Shown here in pieces: positions 38,627 through 47,507 of a stretch of 64,000 nt of DNA (positions within the stretch are counted from its first letter, which is position 1; every line of letters starts with the position of its first letter). The notes beneath the pieces were generated by a model that saw only the letters and a list, made by a program, of their open reading frames with translations, did no database searches and was not told the origin of the DNA. The stretch comes from an uncultured Clostridia bacterium (lineage in GTDB: Bacteria; Bacillota; Clostridia; Christensenellales; Borkfalkiaceae), in assembly GCA_947626105.1 (NCBI GenBank), contig CANQQY010000002.1, forward strand, positions 1 through 64,000, written 5' to 3'. A program made the translations under genes and the position numbers.

Positions 38627-39766
38627 ATGATCACAGTCATTCTCTGCGCCGCGGGGAGCGGAACGCGGGCGAACCTTCCCGAAAACAAAATTTTACACGA
38701 GCTGAACGGCATGCCCGTTTTGTGTTACTCACTCTCCGCGTTTGCGCCCTATGCGGACGAGATCCTCGTCGCCTGCCGCGAAGAGGACGAAGCGCGCATT
38801 CTCCCCCTGCTTGCCCCCTTCCCCGCCTCCCGCACCGTCCGCGGCGGAGAGACCCGCACGGAGACAGTGTTCCGCGCCCTCCGCGAAGCGCACGGGGACG
38901 CCGTCCTTGTCCATGACGCCGCCCGCCCGTTTGTCACGTCCGACATCATCGAAACCTGCCTCGAAAGCGTGAAAACATACGGAAGCGGGATCTGCGCGGT
39001 TCCGCTCACGGACACGGCGGCATGCGTCGGAACGGACGGACGGATCTCGGACATGCCCCCGCGGAAAACTCTCTATGCGCTTCAAACGCCGCAGGGATTT
39101 CTGACGAAAGACCTCATCGCCGCCTATGAAAAAGCCTTTGCCGAAAAGCGGGAAAAGGACTTTACGGACGACAGCGGCGTGTATGCCGCATACATCGGTC
39201 GGCCGCGGATCTGTGCGGGGGATCGCCGCAACAAAAAACTCACCTATCCCGAAGATCTTCTGCCCGCCGAACGCGTCGGGTTCGGGGTAGACACGCATGC
39301 CTTTGCGCATCAGGACGAGATCGACCGCGGCATCGCACGGCTGAACCTCAATTACATCACGCTGTGCGGGGTCACGATCCCCTCCGACCGTGCGCTTCTT
39401 GCCCACAGTGACGGAGACGTCGCCGTCCATGCGCTGATGGACGCCCTTCTCTCCGCGATCGGCGAGCGGGACATCGGCTATCATTTCCCCGATACGGATC
39501 CGCAGTATAAGGGCATTTCAAGTATGCTATTGCTCGGCAGGGTCATGGACATGGTGCGCGCAAAATCGTTCAAGGTCGCAAATGCGAGCATCTCGATCCT
39601 TGCGGAGCGGCCCCGCCTCTCCCCCCATATCGAGGCGATGAAACAGACCCTCTCCGCCGCCCTCGGGTGTAAAAATATTGCCGTCGCCGCGGGGACGAAC
39701 GAAAAGCTCGGCTACGTCGGCGAGGGAAGAGGCATCACGGCGTATGCAACGGTGCTACTGAAATAA
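38627..39766 (+). CDS. ispDF: Bifunctional IspD/IspF of the MEP isoprenoid pathway
   Basis: A 379-residue fusion. Residues 1-215 are IspD (MEP cytidylyltransferase), with AAGSGTRANLPENKIL keeping the Arg and Lys of the CTP loop although the usual PKQ is replaced by ENK, and LQTPQGF. Residues 220-379 are IspF (MEcPP synthase), with zinc ligands in GVDTHAF and LLAHSDGDVAVHALMDALL and NEKLGYVGEG. The fused enzyme carries out the third and fifth pathway steps; IspE would act between them. GAGGAG precedes the ATG. Confidence 0.95.
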   Translation: MITVILCAAGSGTRANLPENKILHELNGMPVLCYSLSAFAPYADEILVACREEDEARILPLLAPFPASRTVRGGETRTETVFRALREAHGDAVLVHDAARPFVTSDIIETCLESVKTYGSGICAVPLTDTAACVGTDGRISDMPPRKTLYALQTPQGFLTKDLIAAYEKAFAEKREKDFTDDSGVYAAYIGRPRICAGDRRNKKLTYPEDLLPAERVGFGVDTHAFAHQDEIDRGIARLNLNYITLCGVTIPSDRALLAHSDGDVAVHALMDALLSAIGERDIGYHFPDTDPQYKGISSMLLLGRVMDMVRAKSFKVANASISILAERPRLSPHIEAMKQTLSAALGCKNIAVAAGTNEKLGYVGEGRGITAYATVLLK

Positions 39767-39786
39767 AAAACGGAAAAGGAAAAAAC

Positions 39787-41142
39787 ATGCCCAAAGCTAC
39801 CACTCAATTCGTATGCAGTCAATGCGGGTATACGAGCCCGAAATGGCTCGGAAGATGCCCCGACTGCGGCACATTCAACACCATGGTCGAGGAGGCCGTC
39901 GCGCCCGCTGCGCCCGTAAAGAGCAAACTGTCCCGTCCCGCGCTCTCCCGCCCCATTCCCCTTTCGAAGGTCGAAAAAGAGCATTACGCCCGCGTGTCGA
40001 GCGGGATCTCCGAGTTGGACGTCGTCCTCGGCGGCGGCATTGTGAAGGGCTCGCTCATCCTCGTGGGGGGCGATCCCGGCGTGGGGAAGTCCACCCTTCT
40101 CACACAGGTCGCCGCACACCTTGCAAAAGAGCACAAGGTGCTCTATCTTTCCGCAGAGGAGAGCTGTTCGCAGGTCAAGCTCCGCTGTGAGAGGCTGCAT
40201 CTCGATTCGGACAACCTGCTTCTCCTCAACGAAACCTGCATCGAGAATGCCGAAGAGAGTTTTTACGATGCGGAATACGTCGTCGTAGACTCCATTCAAG
40301 CGGTCTACACGGAGACGTTGAGCTCCTCCGCAGGCTCCGTCGGGCAGGTGCGGGAATGCGCGAGTAAGCTCATGCGCATCGCAAAATCGCGGGGGATCAC
40401 CTTCTTCATCATCGGGCACGTCACCAAAGAGGGAACGCTCGCGGGTCCCAAGGTTCTGGAACATATCATGGACGCCGTGCTCTATTTCGAAGGCGAACGG
40501 ACGGAAAATTTCAAGATCTTACGCGCCGTCAAAAACAGGTTCGGCTCGGTGCAGGAAGTGGGCGTGTTCGAGATGACGGGCGAGGGCTTGTTCGGCGTGA
40601 CCGATTACTCCTCCCTCTTCCTCTCGGACAGCCGCGGGATCGCCGCGGGCGCCGTCGTCACGCCGAGCGAAACGGGCAACCGATGTATGATGGTGGAGAT
40701 CCAGACGCTCATGGCAAAGACCGCCTACGGACTTCCCCGCCGCATGTCGCTGGGCGTCGATCTGAATCGTCTGATCGTGCTCATCGCCGTGCTCGAAAAG
40801 CGGTGCGGCATTCCCCTCGGAAGTCAAGACGTCTATCTCAACGCGATGGGCGGGATCAGACTCTCCGAGCCCAGCTCCGAACTTGCGATCTGCGCGGCGC
40901 TCGCTTCGGCGGAAAAGATGATCCCCGTGGAAAAGTATACGGCGGTGTTCGGCGAGGTGGGCTTGACGGGCGAAGTGCGCGGCGTGAACTTTGCGGACAA
41001 GCGGGTGAACGAATGCCTGAAAATGGGGTTCAAACGCGTCATCCTTCCCGCGAAAAACATGAAGGCATGCGAGAGATTCCAAGATAAGATCGAGCTCGTC
41101 CCCGTGACCTATGTCTCGCAGATGATCAAGGCGCTATTTTGA
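39787..41142 (+). CDS. radA: DNA repair protein RadA
   Basis: A 451-residue RecA-like helicase involved in recombination branch migration. The N-terminal zinc finger is CSQCGYTSPKWLGRCPDC (residues 10-27). Walker A is GGDPGVGKST, the RadA motif is KNRFGS, and the C-terminal third is the Lon-like domain. Full length. 20 bp after ispDF, with AAAGGA upstream. Confidence 0.96.
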   Translation: MPKATTQFVCSQCGYTSPKWLGRCPDCGTFNTMVEEAVAPAAPVKSKLSRPALSRPIPLSKVEKEHYARVSSGISELDVVLGGGIVKGSLILVGGDPGVGKSTLLTQVAAHLAKEHKVLYLSAEESCSQVKLRCERLHLDSDNLLLLNETCIENAEESFYDAEYVVVDSIQAVYTETLSSSAGSVGQVRECASKLMRIAKSRGITFFIIGHVTKEGTLAGPKVLEHIMDAVLYFEGERTENFKILRAVKNRFGSVQEVGVFEMTGEGLFGVTDYSSLFLSDSRGIAAGAVVTPSETGNRCMMVEIQTLMAKTAYGLPRRMSLGVDLNRLIVLIAVLEKRCGIPLGSQDVYLNAMGGIRLSEPSSELAICAALASAEKMIPVEKYTAVFGEVGLTGEVRGVNFADKRVNECLKMGFKRVILPAKNMKACERFQDKIELVPVTYVSQMIKALF

Positions 41143-41300
41143 TTTTTTTCGTTCATTTCTTTGCTCGCCCCGCGAAGGCGCCCCGCTTTGTCATTTCAAC
41201 CAAGGGGGCGCCAAGGGAGGGAAAACCTACCTCTTGGGTGAGACGGCTCCGCCGCAAGCGGTGATGGGGGTTATGCCTCGGGATATCAAAAGTCAAATAA
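41143..41300. repeat. Intergenic repeat fragments
   Basis: ATTTCTTTGCTCGCCCCGCG (also near 46505 and 55857), a GGGGGCGCCAAGG piece and GGCTCCGCCGCAAGCGGTG. No gene. Confidence 0.6.
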
Positions 41301-41327
41301 AAAATACATAGAAACAAAGGAGAAAAT

Positions 41328-42437
41328 ATGGAAAACTTTTTTGAATTTTACGCAGTCGGGCAAGGGCTCTTTTACGGGGGCTGTATCGACTTCTGCGGAA
41401 AACCCTTCCGTATCGTCTACGATTGCGGCTCTTCGGACGGTCTCAATGGTCTGCTCCCTGCGCTCAACCGGTACGCCCGCTACAACGGGACGGAACCCAT
41501 CGACCTGCTTGTGCTTTCGCACTTCCATTTCGATCATTTCTGCGGGATCCCAGCGCTGCTGAAAAATCGGGGGGCAAAACTGATCGTCATGCCGTATTGC
41601 ACCCCCTTCGACCGCCTTGTCCTCGCTTCCGAAATCGAGAACAGCAGACTTTCGTCCGATGAAAAGGATTTGCTCCGTCCATGGTGCTCGGATCCGCTTT
41701 CCCTTCTCGGCGAATATGCCGAAAACATCGCCGTCATGATGAACCCGGAAGATTTTGACGAGGAATGGGAGGATCGCCCTCGCGACGGTGATTTTTATCA
41801 GGGCAATTTCATTAATTTAGAGTCTTTCAACAGACAGAGAAAATATGTCTATTTGATGCAATCGAGCGTACGCCTTTCCCAACCGGTATGGGAATTTATG
41901 GTCCATCGCCCGAAACTCGATCCCAAAAAGAAAAAGTTGCGTGAGGCTGCGGTAAGCGCGGCGTTGCAACAAAAATCTCCCGAAGAGATCTTGGGAGATA
42001 AGAATGAACTGAAAAAATTCAGCCGTTTGCTCAAAGCCGCGTGCAAGCAGGACGAAAATCTCGACTCCGTTCTGTTATATCACGCCCCGATCAAAAAGGG
42101 AATGCGTGCATCGGAAGCAGAGTGCCCTTGCCCCCCGTATTGTAAAACCATGCGCACGGGAACGCTTTTGACTGGAGATGCCGATCTTGCCAATGAATGG
42201 GCGGCGCTTTCTTCCGGATTGAGGGACGATAAGGACAATATCGGTATATTTCAAGTTCCCCACCACGGCGCGGCGAGCGGATTCACCGATTACCGCTTCG
42301 ACGTTTGCGCCGTCTCCTACGGCGTAAAAAACCATTACGGGCACCCGAAGCCCGCGACCCTGAAAGAGATCAACGCCCACGGATGCGAACTTCGGTTCGT
42401 CAATGAAAATAACAATTACTTTTATCGGATCTACTGA
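41328..42437 (+). CDS. Orphan metallo-beta-lactamase-fold hydrolase
   Basis: A 369-residue cytosolic protein. It starts MENFFEFYAVGQGLFYGG and has the metal site HFHFDH (His65, His67, Asp69, His70), then LLTGDAD and VPHHGAASGF late in the chain, the arrangement of the ComEC-type C-terminal MBL domain. An insert of about 130 residues (150-280) with Lys-rich and Cys-rich stretches separates the two halves. No membrane segment. It stands alone between radA and a terminator, with a strong AAAGGAG site. Nuclease or phosphodiesterase activity is possible; the substrate is unknown. Confidence 0.75.
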   Translation: MENFFEFYAVGQGLFYGGCIDFCGKPFRIVYDCGSSDGLNGLLPALNRYARYNGTEPIDLLVLSHFHFDHFCGIPALLKNRGAKLIVMPYCTPFDRLVLASEIENSRLSSDEKDLLRPWCSDPLSLLGEYAENIAVMMNPEDFDEEWEDRPRDGDFYQGNFINLESFNRQRKYVYLMQSSVRLSQPVWEFMVHRPKLDPKKKKLREAAVSAALQQKSPEEILGDKNELKKFSRLLKAACKQDENLDSVLLYHAPIKKGMRASEAECPCPPYCKTMRTGTLLTGDADLANEWAALSSGLRDDKDNIGIFQVPHHGAASGFTDYRFDVCAVSYGVKNHYGHPKPATLKEINAHGCELRFVNENNNYFYRIY

Positions 42438-42454
42438 CAATCAAATCTTGTATC

Positions 42455-42486
42455 GAAAAACGCCGCTTCGCAAAAAGCGGCGTTTT
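42455..42486 (+). terminator. Bidirectional terminator between convergent genes
   Basis: GAAAAACGCCGCTT / AAGCGGCGTTTTC with loop CGCAAA and A/T runs on both sides. Confidence 0.9.
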
Positions 42487-42512
42487 CAATACGGCGTTTT
42501 CCCGACCTTTCT

Positions 42513-43508
42513 TTATTTCTTCTTTTTCTTCTTTACAATGCCGAGCACGTCGGCGATCCGCTTTCCCAGCCCGATGTTGAGCGCCAGAAAAATGAGTATG
42601 AACACGGCGTTTGCGAGCGCCTGCCACTGCGGCCCCACGCTCACGCCGAAAAATTTCAGATTATAGCCGAAATCGTCCGTGAGCCCCGCGACCATTTCCT
42701 GCGCCCGCGCGGGATCGAGCCCGAGCGCCCCCGCATGCGCCGTAAGCGCTTTCAGGGGCGTTTCCATAAAGGCATAGCGCAGCAGCGCGCACCCGTGCGT
42801 CCCCGGGATGAACATGCAGACATTTTCTACCCACCGCATGCCGTCGGGCAGCATGCCGAAGGGCATATATGCGCCGATCAAAAATCCGATCGCCGTCGAA
42901 AAGACCGCCACGATGCTCGCCATCGTCCCCCCTTTCTTCACAAAAGAGGAGATAAACACCGTCATGAGCGTCGCCGCGACCGTCGTATAGAGGAGTACGG
43001 CGAAGATCGTCATGACGTTTGCAAAGGTGAGCATGAACTCCCCCATGCAGACGAGATAGACGCCGCAGACGATGAGAAACAGAAAGCAGATGATGACCGT
43101 GACGATGAAGTTAAACAGGAAATAGCTTCCGACGAGGATATTCCTGTGGATGGGCGAAGAGGCAAAATCGCGGTTGACGCCGTTCTCTTTATCCTCAACG
43201 AATACGTTGTTCGTCTGCAAAGAGACGGTGATGACGGAGAGCGCCGTGATCCCCGAGAGCATCCACGAATCGACGAGCGCGCCGATACAGCGCAAGAGCT
43301 CCGCGTCCGCCGTGATGCCGTATTCAGGCAAATACTCCTGCGCCATATCGAGTTCCAATCCCCTCAAAAAGAAGATATACACCACAAAGATGATGACGGG
43401 CACGAGGAGCGTATACATCACGCGCACCTTGTTCTTGAAAAAGACGAGAAGGTGCCGCTTTGTGAGCTGAAAGAAGATATCCGCCGACCTGGTCTTATTT
43501 TCAGGCAT
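42513..43508 (-). CDS. ABC-2 type exporter permease
   Basis: A 331-residue membrane protein with six hydrophobic segments and a large extracytoplasmic loop after the first helix (GLELDMAQEYLPEYG). It ends in six lysines. It overlaps the ATPase gene by 8 bp and forms the exporter with it. The same kind of pair recurs at 47504-49332 (shared GAYMPxxxL and MFxPGTxG motifs). Exported substrate unknown. Confidence 0.88.
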   Translation of the reverse strand: MPENKTRSADIFFQLTKRHLLVFFKNKVRVMYTLLVPVIIFVVYIFFLRGLELDMAQEYLPEYGITADAELLRCIGALVDSWMLSGITALSVITVSLQTNNVFVEDKENGVNRDFASSPIHRNILVGSYFLFNFIVTVIICFLFLIVCGVYLVCMGEFMLTFANVMTIFAVLLYTTVAATLMTVFISSFVKKGGTMASIVAVFSTAIGFLIGAYMPFGMLPDGMRWVENVCMFIPGTHGCALLRYAFMETPLKALTAHAGALGLDPARAQEMVAGLTDDFGYNLKFFGVSVGPQWQALANAVFILIFLALNIGLGKRIADVLGIVKKKKKK

Positions 43509-44442
43509 TTTCTTCCCCCGTGAGCGCGATATTCCTTCCCGTGACGTTCAAAAACACGTCGTCCATGTCCCCCTTTAAGATCTCGAAATCTCCGATATAT
43601 GCGCCGAATTTTCCCAAGATCTCCTTCGCGTCCGCGCCGCCCCCGATGTCGATGCGGTAAACGCCCCGCTCTTCATCGTAGGAAAAGCTCCTGTCCGCCG
43701 CCCCGAGCGCACGCTCGAACCCGTCATCCCTTCCGCGGTAGCACACGATCCTATCGCTCGAATAGGCGTTTTTGAGCTCGTTCGGCGTGCCGCGGGCGAT
43801 AATGCGTCCCTTGTCCATGATGACGACGTCCTGCGCCTTGTCCGCCTCTTCGAGATAATGCGTCGTCAGAAAGACGGTCATGCCCGTCTCGGCGCGGACG
43901 CGGTCGATGAGCGACCAGACGGCAAGCCTCGTCTTGGGGTCGAGCCCCGTCGTCGGTTCGTCGAGAATGAGGAGCCGCGGGCGGTGCGCCATTGCCCTTG
44001 CGATGTCCACCCGCCGCATTTGCCCGCCCGAGAGATTCTTGACGGGTCTGTTCAGAATGGGGCCGAGCTCCAAAAGGCGGGTGATCTCTTCGAGATTGCG
44101 CCGCTTTTCCGCTTTGGAGAGGGAATAGAAGGAAGTTCTGATCTCGAGATTTTCCTTCACCGTGAGCTCCCTGTCGAGCACGCTCGTCTGAAAGACGACG
44201 CCGATCTCCCGCTTGACCTCGAAGGGCTTTTCGTCGAGGTCGTAGCCGCAAACAAAGATCTTCCCCGCGTCCTTTTTGAGAATGGAGCATATCATATTGA
44301 TCGTCGTGCTCTTTCCCGCCCCGTTGACCCCCAAAAAGGCAAACAGCATCCCCCTTTTCACCGAAAAGGAGATGCCGTTCACCGCTTTCACATCTGCGTA
44401 AGATTTGCAGAGATCTTCAATTTTCAGAGCAATTTCATTCAC
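43501..44442 (-). CDS. ABC exporter ATP-binding protein, DrrA-like
   Basis: A 313-residue ATPase: Walker A GVNGAGKST, signature NLSGGQMRRVDIARA, Walker B LLILDEPTTGLD and switch TTHYLEEADKA. A C-terminal extension after residue 220 ends in GDMDDVFLNVTGR, as in the DrrA/daunorubicin-type family. It overlaps the GT2 gene by 8 bp upstream and the permease by 8 bp downstream. Confidence 0.92.
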   Translation of the reverse strand: MNEIALKIEDLCKSYADVKAVNGISFSVKRGMLFAFLGVNGAGKSTTINMICSILKKDAGKIFVCGYDLDEKPFEVKREIGVVFQTSVLDRELTVKENLEIRTSFYSLSKAEKRRNLEEITRLLELGPILNRPVKNLSGGQMRRVDIARAMAHRPRLLILDEPTTGLDPKTRLAVWSLIDRVRAETGMTVFLTTHYLEEADKAQDVVIMDKGRIIARGTPNELKNAYSSDRIVCYRGRDDGFERALGAADRSFSYDEERGVYRIDIGGGADAKEILGKFGAYIGDFEILKGDMDDVFLNVTGRNIALTGEENA

Positions 44443-45751
44443 TGATTTTTCCTGTATTGCGGTTGATCTTCACCCATTTGGGTTTGGAGAAGAGGCCGAG
44501 CGTCATTGTCACGCAGTAGACCACCGTAAACGCGGGGAAGAGGAACGCGCCCGAGAGAAGCTCCCTGCGCCGCTCCGCGCCCATCTTTTTGTAATCCAGC
44601 ATGACGAGAAGGAGCCCCTGACAGATCCCCGCGACCAAGAACAGCGCGCCGAGGCAGATCCCGATGATGATGAGGAGCTGCCAAAGTCCCGGCCCCGCAA
44701 TGCCCGCCGCCGCGGCCTGCGCGTTCGTTAAAAATCCCATGCCCGCAAGGTATCCCACGGCATAGATATAGTATGCGGGGATCCATGTACAGAGAAGGAA
44801 GCAGATAAAAATAAACGCATAGGTCAGGATCTGCTCGATGAAGGAGAAGCGCAGCTGTTTCAAAGAATTCCAGCACATGCGCGGGGTAAAGCGGGCGAGA
44901 AGGCGGGCGTTCCCCGCGGCGATCCGCTTGTTCCTGTTCTTCGTATCGCGGAAGGAGGACGGGAGATCCTCATACACGACGGCGTCCTCCACAAAGTGGC
45001 AGCGCACGCCCTCGAGCATCCGCTTGATGTTGAATTCGGTATCTTCGACGATACTCACCGTATCGTATCCGCCGATTTTTTTGATGATCGCCATATCCGT
45101 CATTGATCCGGGACCGTTGACATGGGCGTCCATATGTAACCGTTCGCGCACGCGGGAAGAAAAACGGGAATCGAACGTGTAGTACAGCCCGCACGCACGG
45201 GTGAATTGGTTCTGCGTCATATTCAGCGCGGACTCATAGGGACGGGCGATCTGCACGCCTGCGCAGAAAGCGTCGTTCATCAGGGAGAAAAATTCATCGT
45301 TGATGTGGTTGTCCGCGTCCAAACGGATGGAAAAATCATACTCGATCCCCGTGGCGAGGATCTGTTCGTACCCGTATTTGAGCGCATAAGAGACAATATG
45401 TTTCTTCGGGTCGGGATCGTCGAGGACGAAAACGGTCGCCCCGGCGTTACGGGCGCGCTCCGCCGTCCTGTCGGTGCAGTTATGGGCGATCACATAGACG
45501 TCGAAGAGATCTTTCGGATATTGCTGCTGCTCAAAGAGCCGCCGCACGGTCGTTCCGATGACGTCCTCTTCATTATGGGCAGGGATCACGACGCAAATAC
45601 GCTTTTTGACGTCACTTTTCGGGAAAACTTTCTTCGGCAGCCAAAATAAGAACATATAGAGGAACTGCAAAATAAAGGGGATCCCGATCAGGATCAGAAG
45701 CACGTTGTTGACGGTCGTCAGAACGTTATACAGAGTGACATGCCAATTCAT
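44435..45751 (-). CDS. Membrane-bound family 2 glycosyltransferase
   Basis: A 438-residue protein. One N-terminal helix (about 15-38) is followed by a GT-A catalytic domain (VVIPAHNEEDVIG, RLDADNH as the DxD, VEDTEF and the acceptor-site FRDTKNRNKRIAAG), then three to four C-terminal helices. The layout resembles processive synthases such as the poly-N-acetylglucosamine synthase. Coupled to trmB upstream and to the exporter ATPase downstream, so it may build something the ABC pair exports; this is inference. Confidence 0.85.
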   Translation of the reverse strand: MNWHVTLYNVLTTVNNVLLILIGIPFILQFLYMFLFWLPKKVFPKSDVKKRICVVIPAHNEEDVIGTTVRRLFEQQQYPKDLFDVYVIAHNCTDRTAERARNAGATVFVLDDPDPKKHIVSYALKYGYEQILATGIEYDFSIRLDADNHINDEFFSLMNDAFCAGVQIARPYESALNMTQNQFTRACGLYYTFDSRFSSRVRERLHMDAHVNGPGSMTDMAIIKKIGGYDTVSIVEDTEFNIKRMLEGVRCHFVEDAVVYEDLPSSFRDTKNRNKRIAAGNARLLARFTPRMCWNSLKQLRFSFIEQILTYAFIFICFLLCTWIPAYYIYAVGYLAGMGFLTNAQAAAAGIAGPGLWQLLIIIGICLGALFLVAGICQGLLLVMLDYKKMGAERRRELLSGAFLFPAFTVVYCVTMTLGLFSKPKWVKINRNTGKISE

Positions 45752-46482
45752 TTTTGCTCCTTCGCCGCGCCTGCGGCAGATGTGCGGGGTTTATCGGTTG
45801 GGTCTATGCCCTTCACTGCGACCGCCCTGAAAATGGGCAGACCCTTTTCGGAAAAATTCCGCTCGTACTCGGTGACGATGTTCTCTTCCGCATACGGGCT
45901 GTTGTGCAGGTCGTGCGTGACGTCGGCGAGCGTAAAGCCCGCTTCCTCGAACCGGTTGAGAGAATATTCGAAGAACTCCGCGCTGTCCGTCTTTTGCTCG
46001 ATCCGCCCGCCCTCTTTCAGGAGTTTTTTGTAGATCTCCAAAAACCGCGGGGAAGTGAGCCGCTGTTTTTCCCTGCTCTTTTCGGGGAGCGGCGTGGAAA
46101 AGTTCAGATAGATGACGCCGACGCTCTTTTGTTCGAGATAGCATTCGAGGATCTCGGCGGGAATGTTCAGAAAGCGGATATTGGAAAGTCCCGCCGCCCG
46201 CGTCCGCTCCATCGCCGTCAGAATAACGTTGGTGCACAGTTCCACCGCGAGAAAGTTGACATGGGGCTCGCATTTCGCCTTCTCCAAGAGAAATCCGCCG
46301 TTGCCGCAGCCGATCTCCAACTCCGTGGGATTTTGATTGCCGAAAACTTTTTCAAGATCCAAAAGTGCGCGGAAGGTCTCCGCCGCTTCTTTGAGATTTT
46401 TACAGGGCTTCCCTCGCGCGAGCAAAAGATCTGCGCACGCTTCCATTCTCGGTTCCAAATTTCTCTTTCTCCGCATGCGCAT
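45748..46482 (-). CDS. trmB: tRNA (guanine46-N7)-methyltransferase TrmB
   Basis: A 244-residue SAM-dependent methyltransferase. LEIGCGNGGFLLEKA is the SAM site. The family motif normally written NFSDPWPK reads NFSTPLPE here, and EKSREKQRL follows; the Asp and Trp are lost. C-terminal ENIVTEYERNFSEKGLPIFRA is typical of TrmB. The ATG has CAGGAG upstream. First gene of a trmB-GT2-ABC cluster with 4- to 8-bp overlaps. Confidence 0.88.
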   Translation of the reverse strand: MRMRRKRNLEPRMEACADLLLARGKPCKNLKEAAETFRALLDLEKVFGNQNPTELEIGCGNGGFLLEKAKCEPHVNFLAVELCTNVILTAMERTRAAGLSNIRFLNIPAEILECYLEQKSVGVIYLNFSTPLPEKSREKQRLTSPRFLEIYKKLLKEGGRIEQKTDSAEFFEYSLNRFEEAGFTLADVTHDLHNSPYAEENIVTEYERNFSEKGLPIFRAVAVKGIDPTDKPRTSAAGAAKEQK

Positions 46483-46496
46483 AGAAAAAACTCCTG

Positions 46497-46660
46497 TTTA
46501 TTTCGCTCGATTTCTTTGCTCGCCCCGCGGACGCGCCCCTGATCCGTCATTTCGAGCGGAGCGAAGCGGAGTCGAGAAATCTCGCGGGGTTTCGCAAATA
46601 AATACGAGCGAGGAAAGTTACATTTTTGGGATATTGAGTTGCGACTCGAATTCGCTTGTC
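46497..46660. repeat. Intergenic repeats upstream of trmB
   Basis: GATTTCTTTGCTCGCCCCGCG, then the CATTTCGAGCGGAGCGAAGC / GGAGTCGAGAAATCTCGCGG unit, then an AT-rich piece. No gene. Confidence 0.6.
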
Positions 46661-46663
46661 ACG

Positions 46664-46860
46664 ACATTAAGGCTCCCGTAGGGTGCCAAATGTGGTGCGC
46701 TTAGGCGGGGAAACCCTGCCACGCGCCGTAAATTGGAACAAAGAGCGGTGAGGTAATAGCCCTCATCCCGAGGCGAAGCCGAGCGGATCTCATAGACCCA
46801 CAGGCGTCTATACTTACGAGGGGATTCACTCGCCCCCTTACGGGGCTCGGAATGAAGGGC
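46664..46860. repeat. Highly structured element, six hairpins, possible ncRNA
   Basis: No coding frame fits. Successive hairpins are 46671-46687 (GGCTCCC/GGGTGCC), 46694-46727 (two-part stem capped by GAAA), 46747-46767 (GGTGAGG/CCTCATC), 46772-46780 (GGC-GAA-GCC), 46792-46811 (ATAGAC/GTCTAT) and 46832-46846 (GCCCC/GGGGC) inside ATTC/GAAT. It lies between dut and trmB, both on the minus strand. It could be a noncoding RNA or a longer mobile repeat; no promoter or terminator is clear. Confidence 0.4.
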
Positions 46861-46869
46861 GAGGATGCC

Positions 46870-47075
46870 GCCGCACCCTCGGCTCCCCTCTCAGGGGAGC
46901 TGTCACCGCAGGTGACTGAGGGGTTTCCGAAACCCCTTTGGCTAGCTACGCTCGCCACTTCCCCTAAAAGGGGCAGCAAGAGGGGCGCTGCGCGGGTACT
47001 TCCCCTAAGAGGGGAAACAAGGAGAAGGCGCTGCGCGAGTACTTCCCCGAAAGATACCGATAAGAGGGCACAATC
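46870..47075. repeat. Mosaic of intergenic palindromic repeats
   Basis: No gene seen. TCGGCTCCCCTCTCAGGGG, GTCACCGCAGGTGACTGAGG and three ACTTCCCCTAAxAGGGG units. Confidence 0.7.
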
Positions 47076-47078
47076 CGC

Positions 47079-47507
47079 TTACTTTCCCGTCGAACCGAAG
47101 CCGCCCGCTCCGCGCACCGTGTCCGAGAGCGTTTCCGCTTCCTCAAACTCGGCAACATAATAGGGCGCAACGACGAGCTGGGCGATCCTGTCCCCCGCGG
47201 CGACCGTCCGCGCCTCTCTTCCGTGATTATGCAGGGCAACTACGATCTCACCGCGGTAATCGCAGTCGATGACCCCGACCTTATTGGCGGGCGCGAGATC
47301 CTGCTTGCAAGCCATGCCGCTTCTCGCATAGATGAGCCCTACCGTCCCCGCGGGAAGTTCGATCGCAATGCCCGTATGGAGAAATCTCGTCTCTCCTGCG
47401 GGGATCTCGGTCCTTTCCGCGGCGTACAGATCCGCGCCCGCGGCAAACTCGGACCCGTAGGCGGGCAAGGTTGCGTTTTCCCGTAATTTCCTGACGTTGA
47501 CTTTCAT
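47079..47507 (-). CDS. dut: dUTP diphosphatase
   Basis: A 142-residue trimeric dUTPase that removes dUTP and supplies dUMP. Family motifs are seen in order: AAGADLYAAE, ARSGMACKQ, NKVGVIDCDYRGEI, RIAQLVV and the C-terminal GAGGFGSTGK. It overlaps the ABC permease gene by 4 bp, so it ends the tetR-ABC operon, an unusual setting for a nucleotide-pool enzyme. Confidence 0.95.
   Translation of the reverse strand: MKVNVRKLRENATLPAYGSEFAAGADLYAAERTEIPAGETRFLHTGIAIELPAGTVGLIYARSGMACKQDLAPANKVGVIDCDYRGEIVVALHNHGREARTVAAGDRIAQLVVAPYYVAEFEEAETLSDTVRGAGGFGSTGK

Noticed and set aside
46600..46660. GAGGAAAGTT resembling the conserved core of RNase P RNA
   Set aside because: Only ten bases match; the partner helix and the other conserved regions are absent and the surrounding sequence is a repeat found elsewhere.
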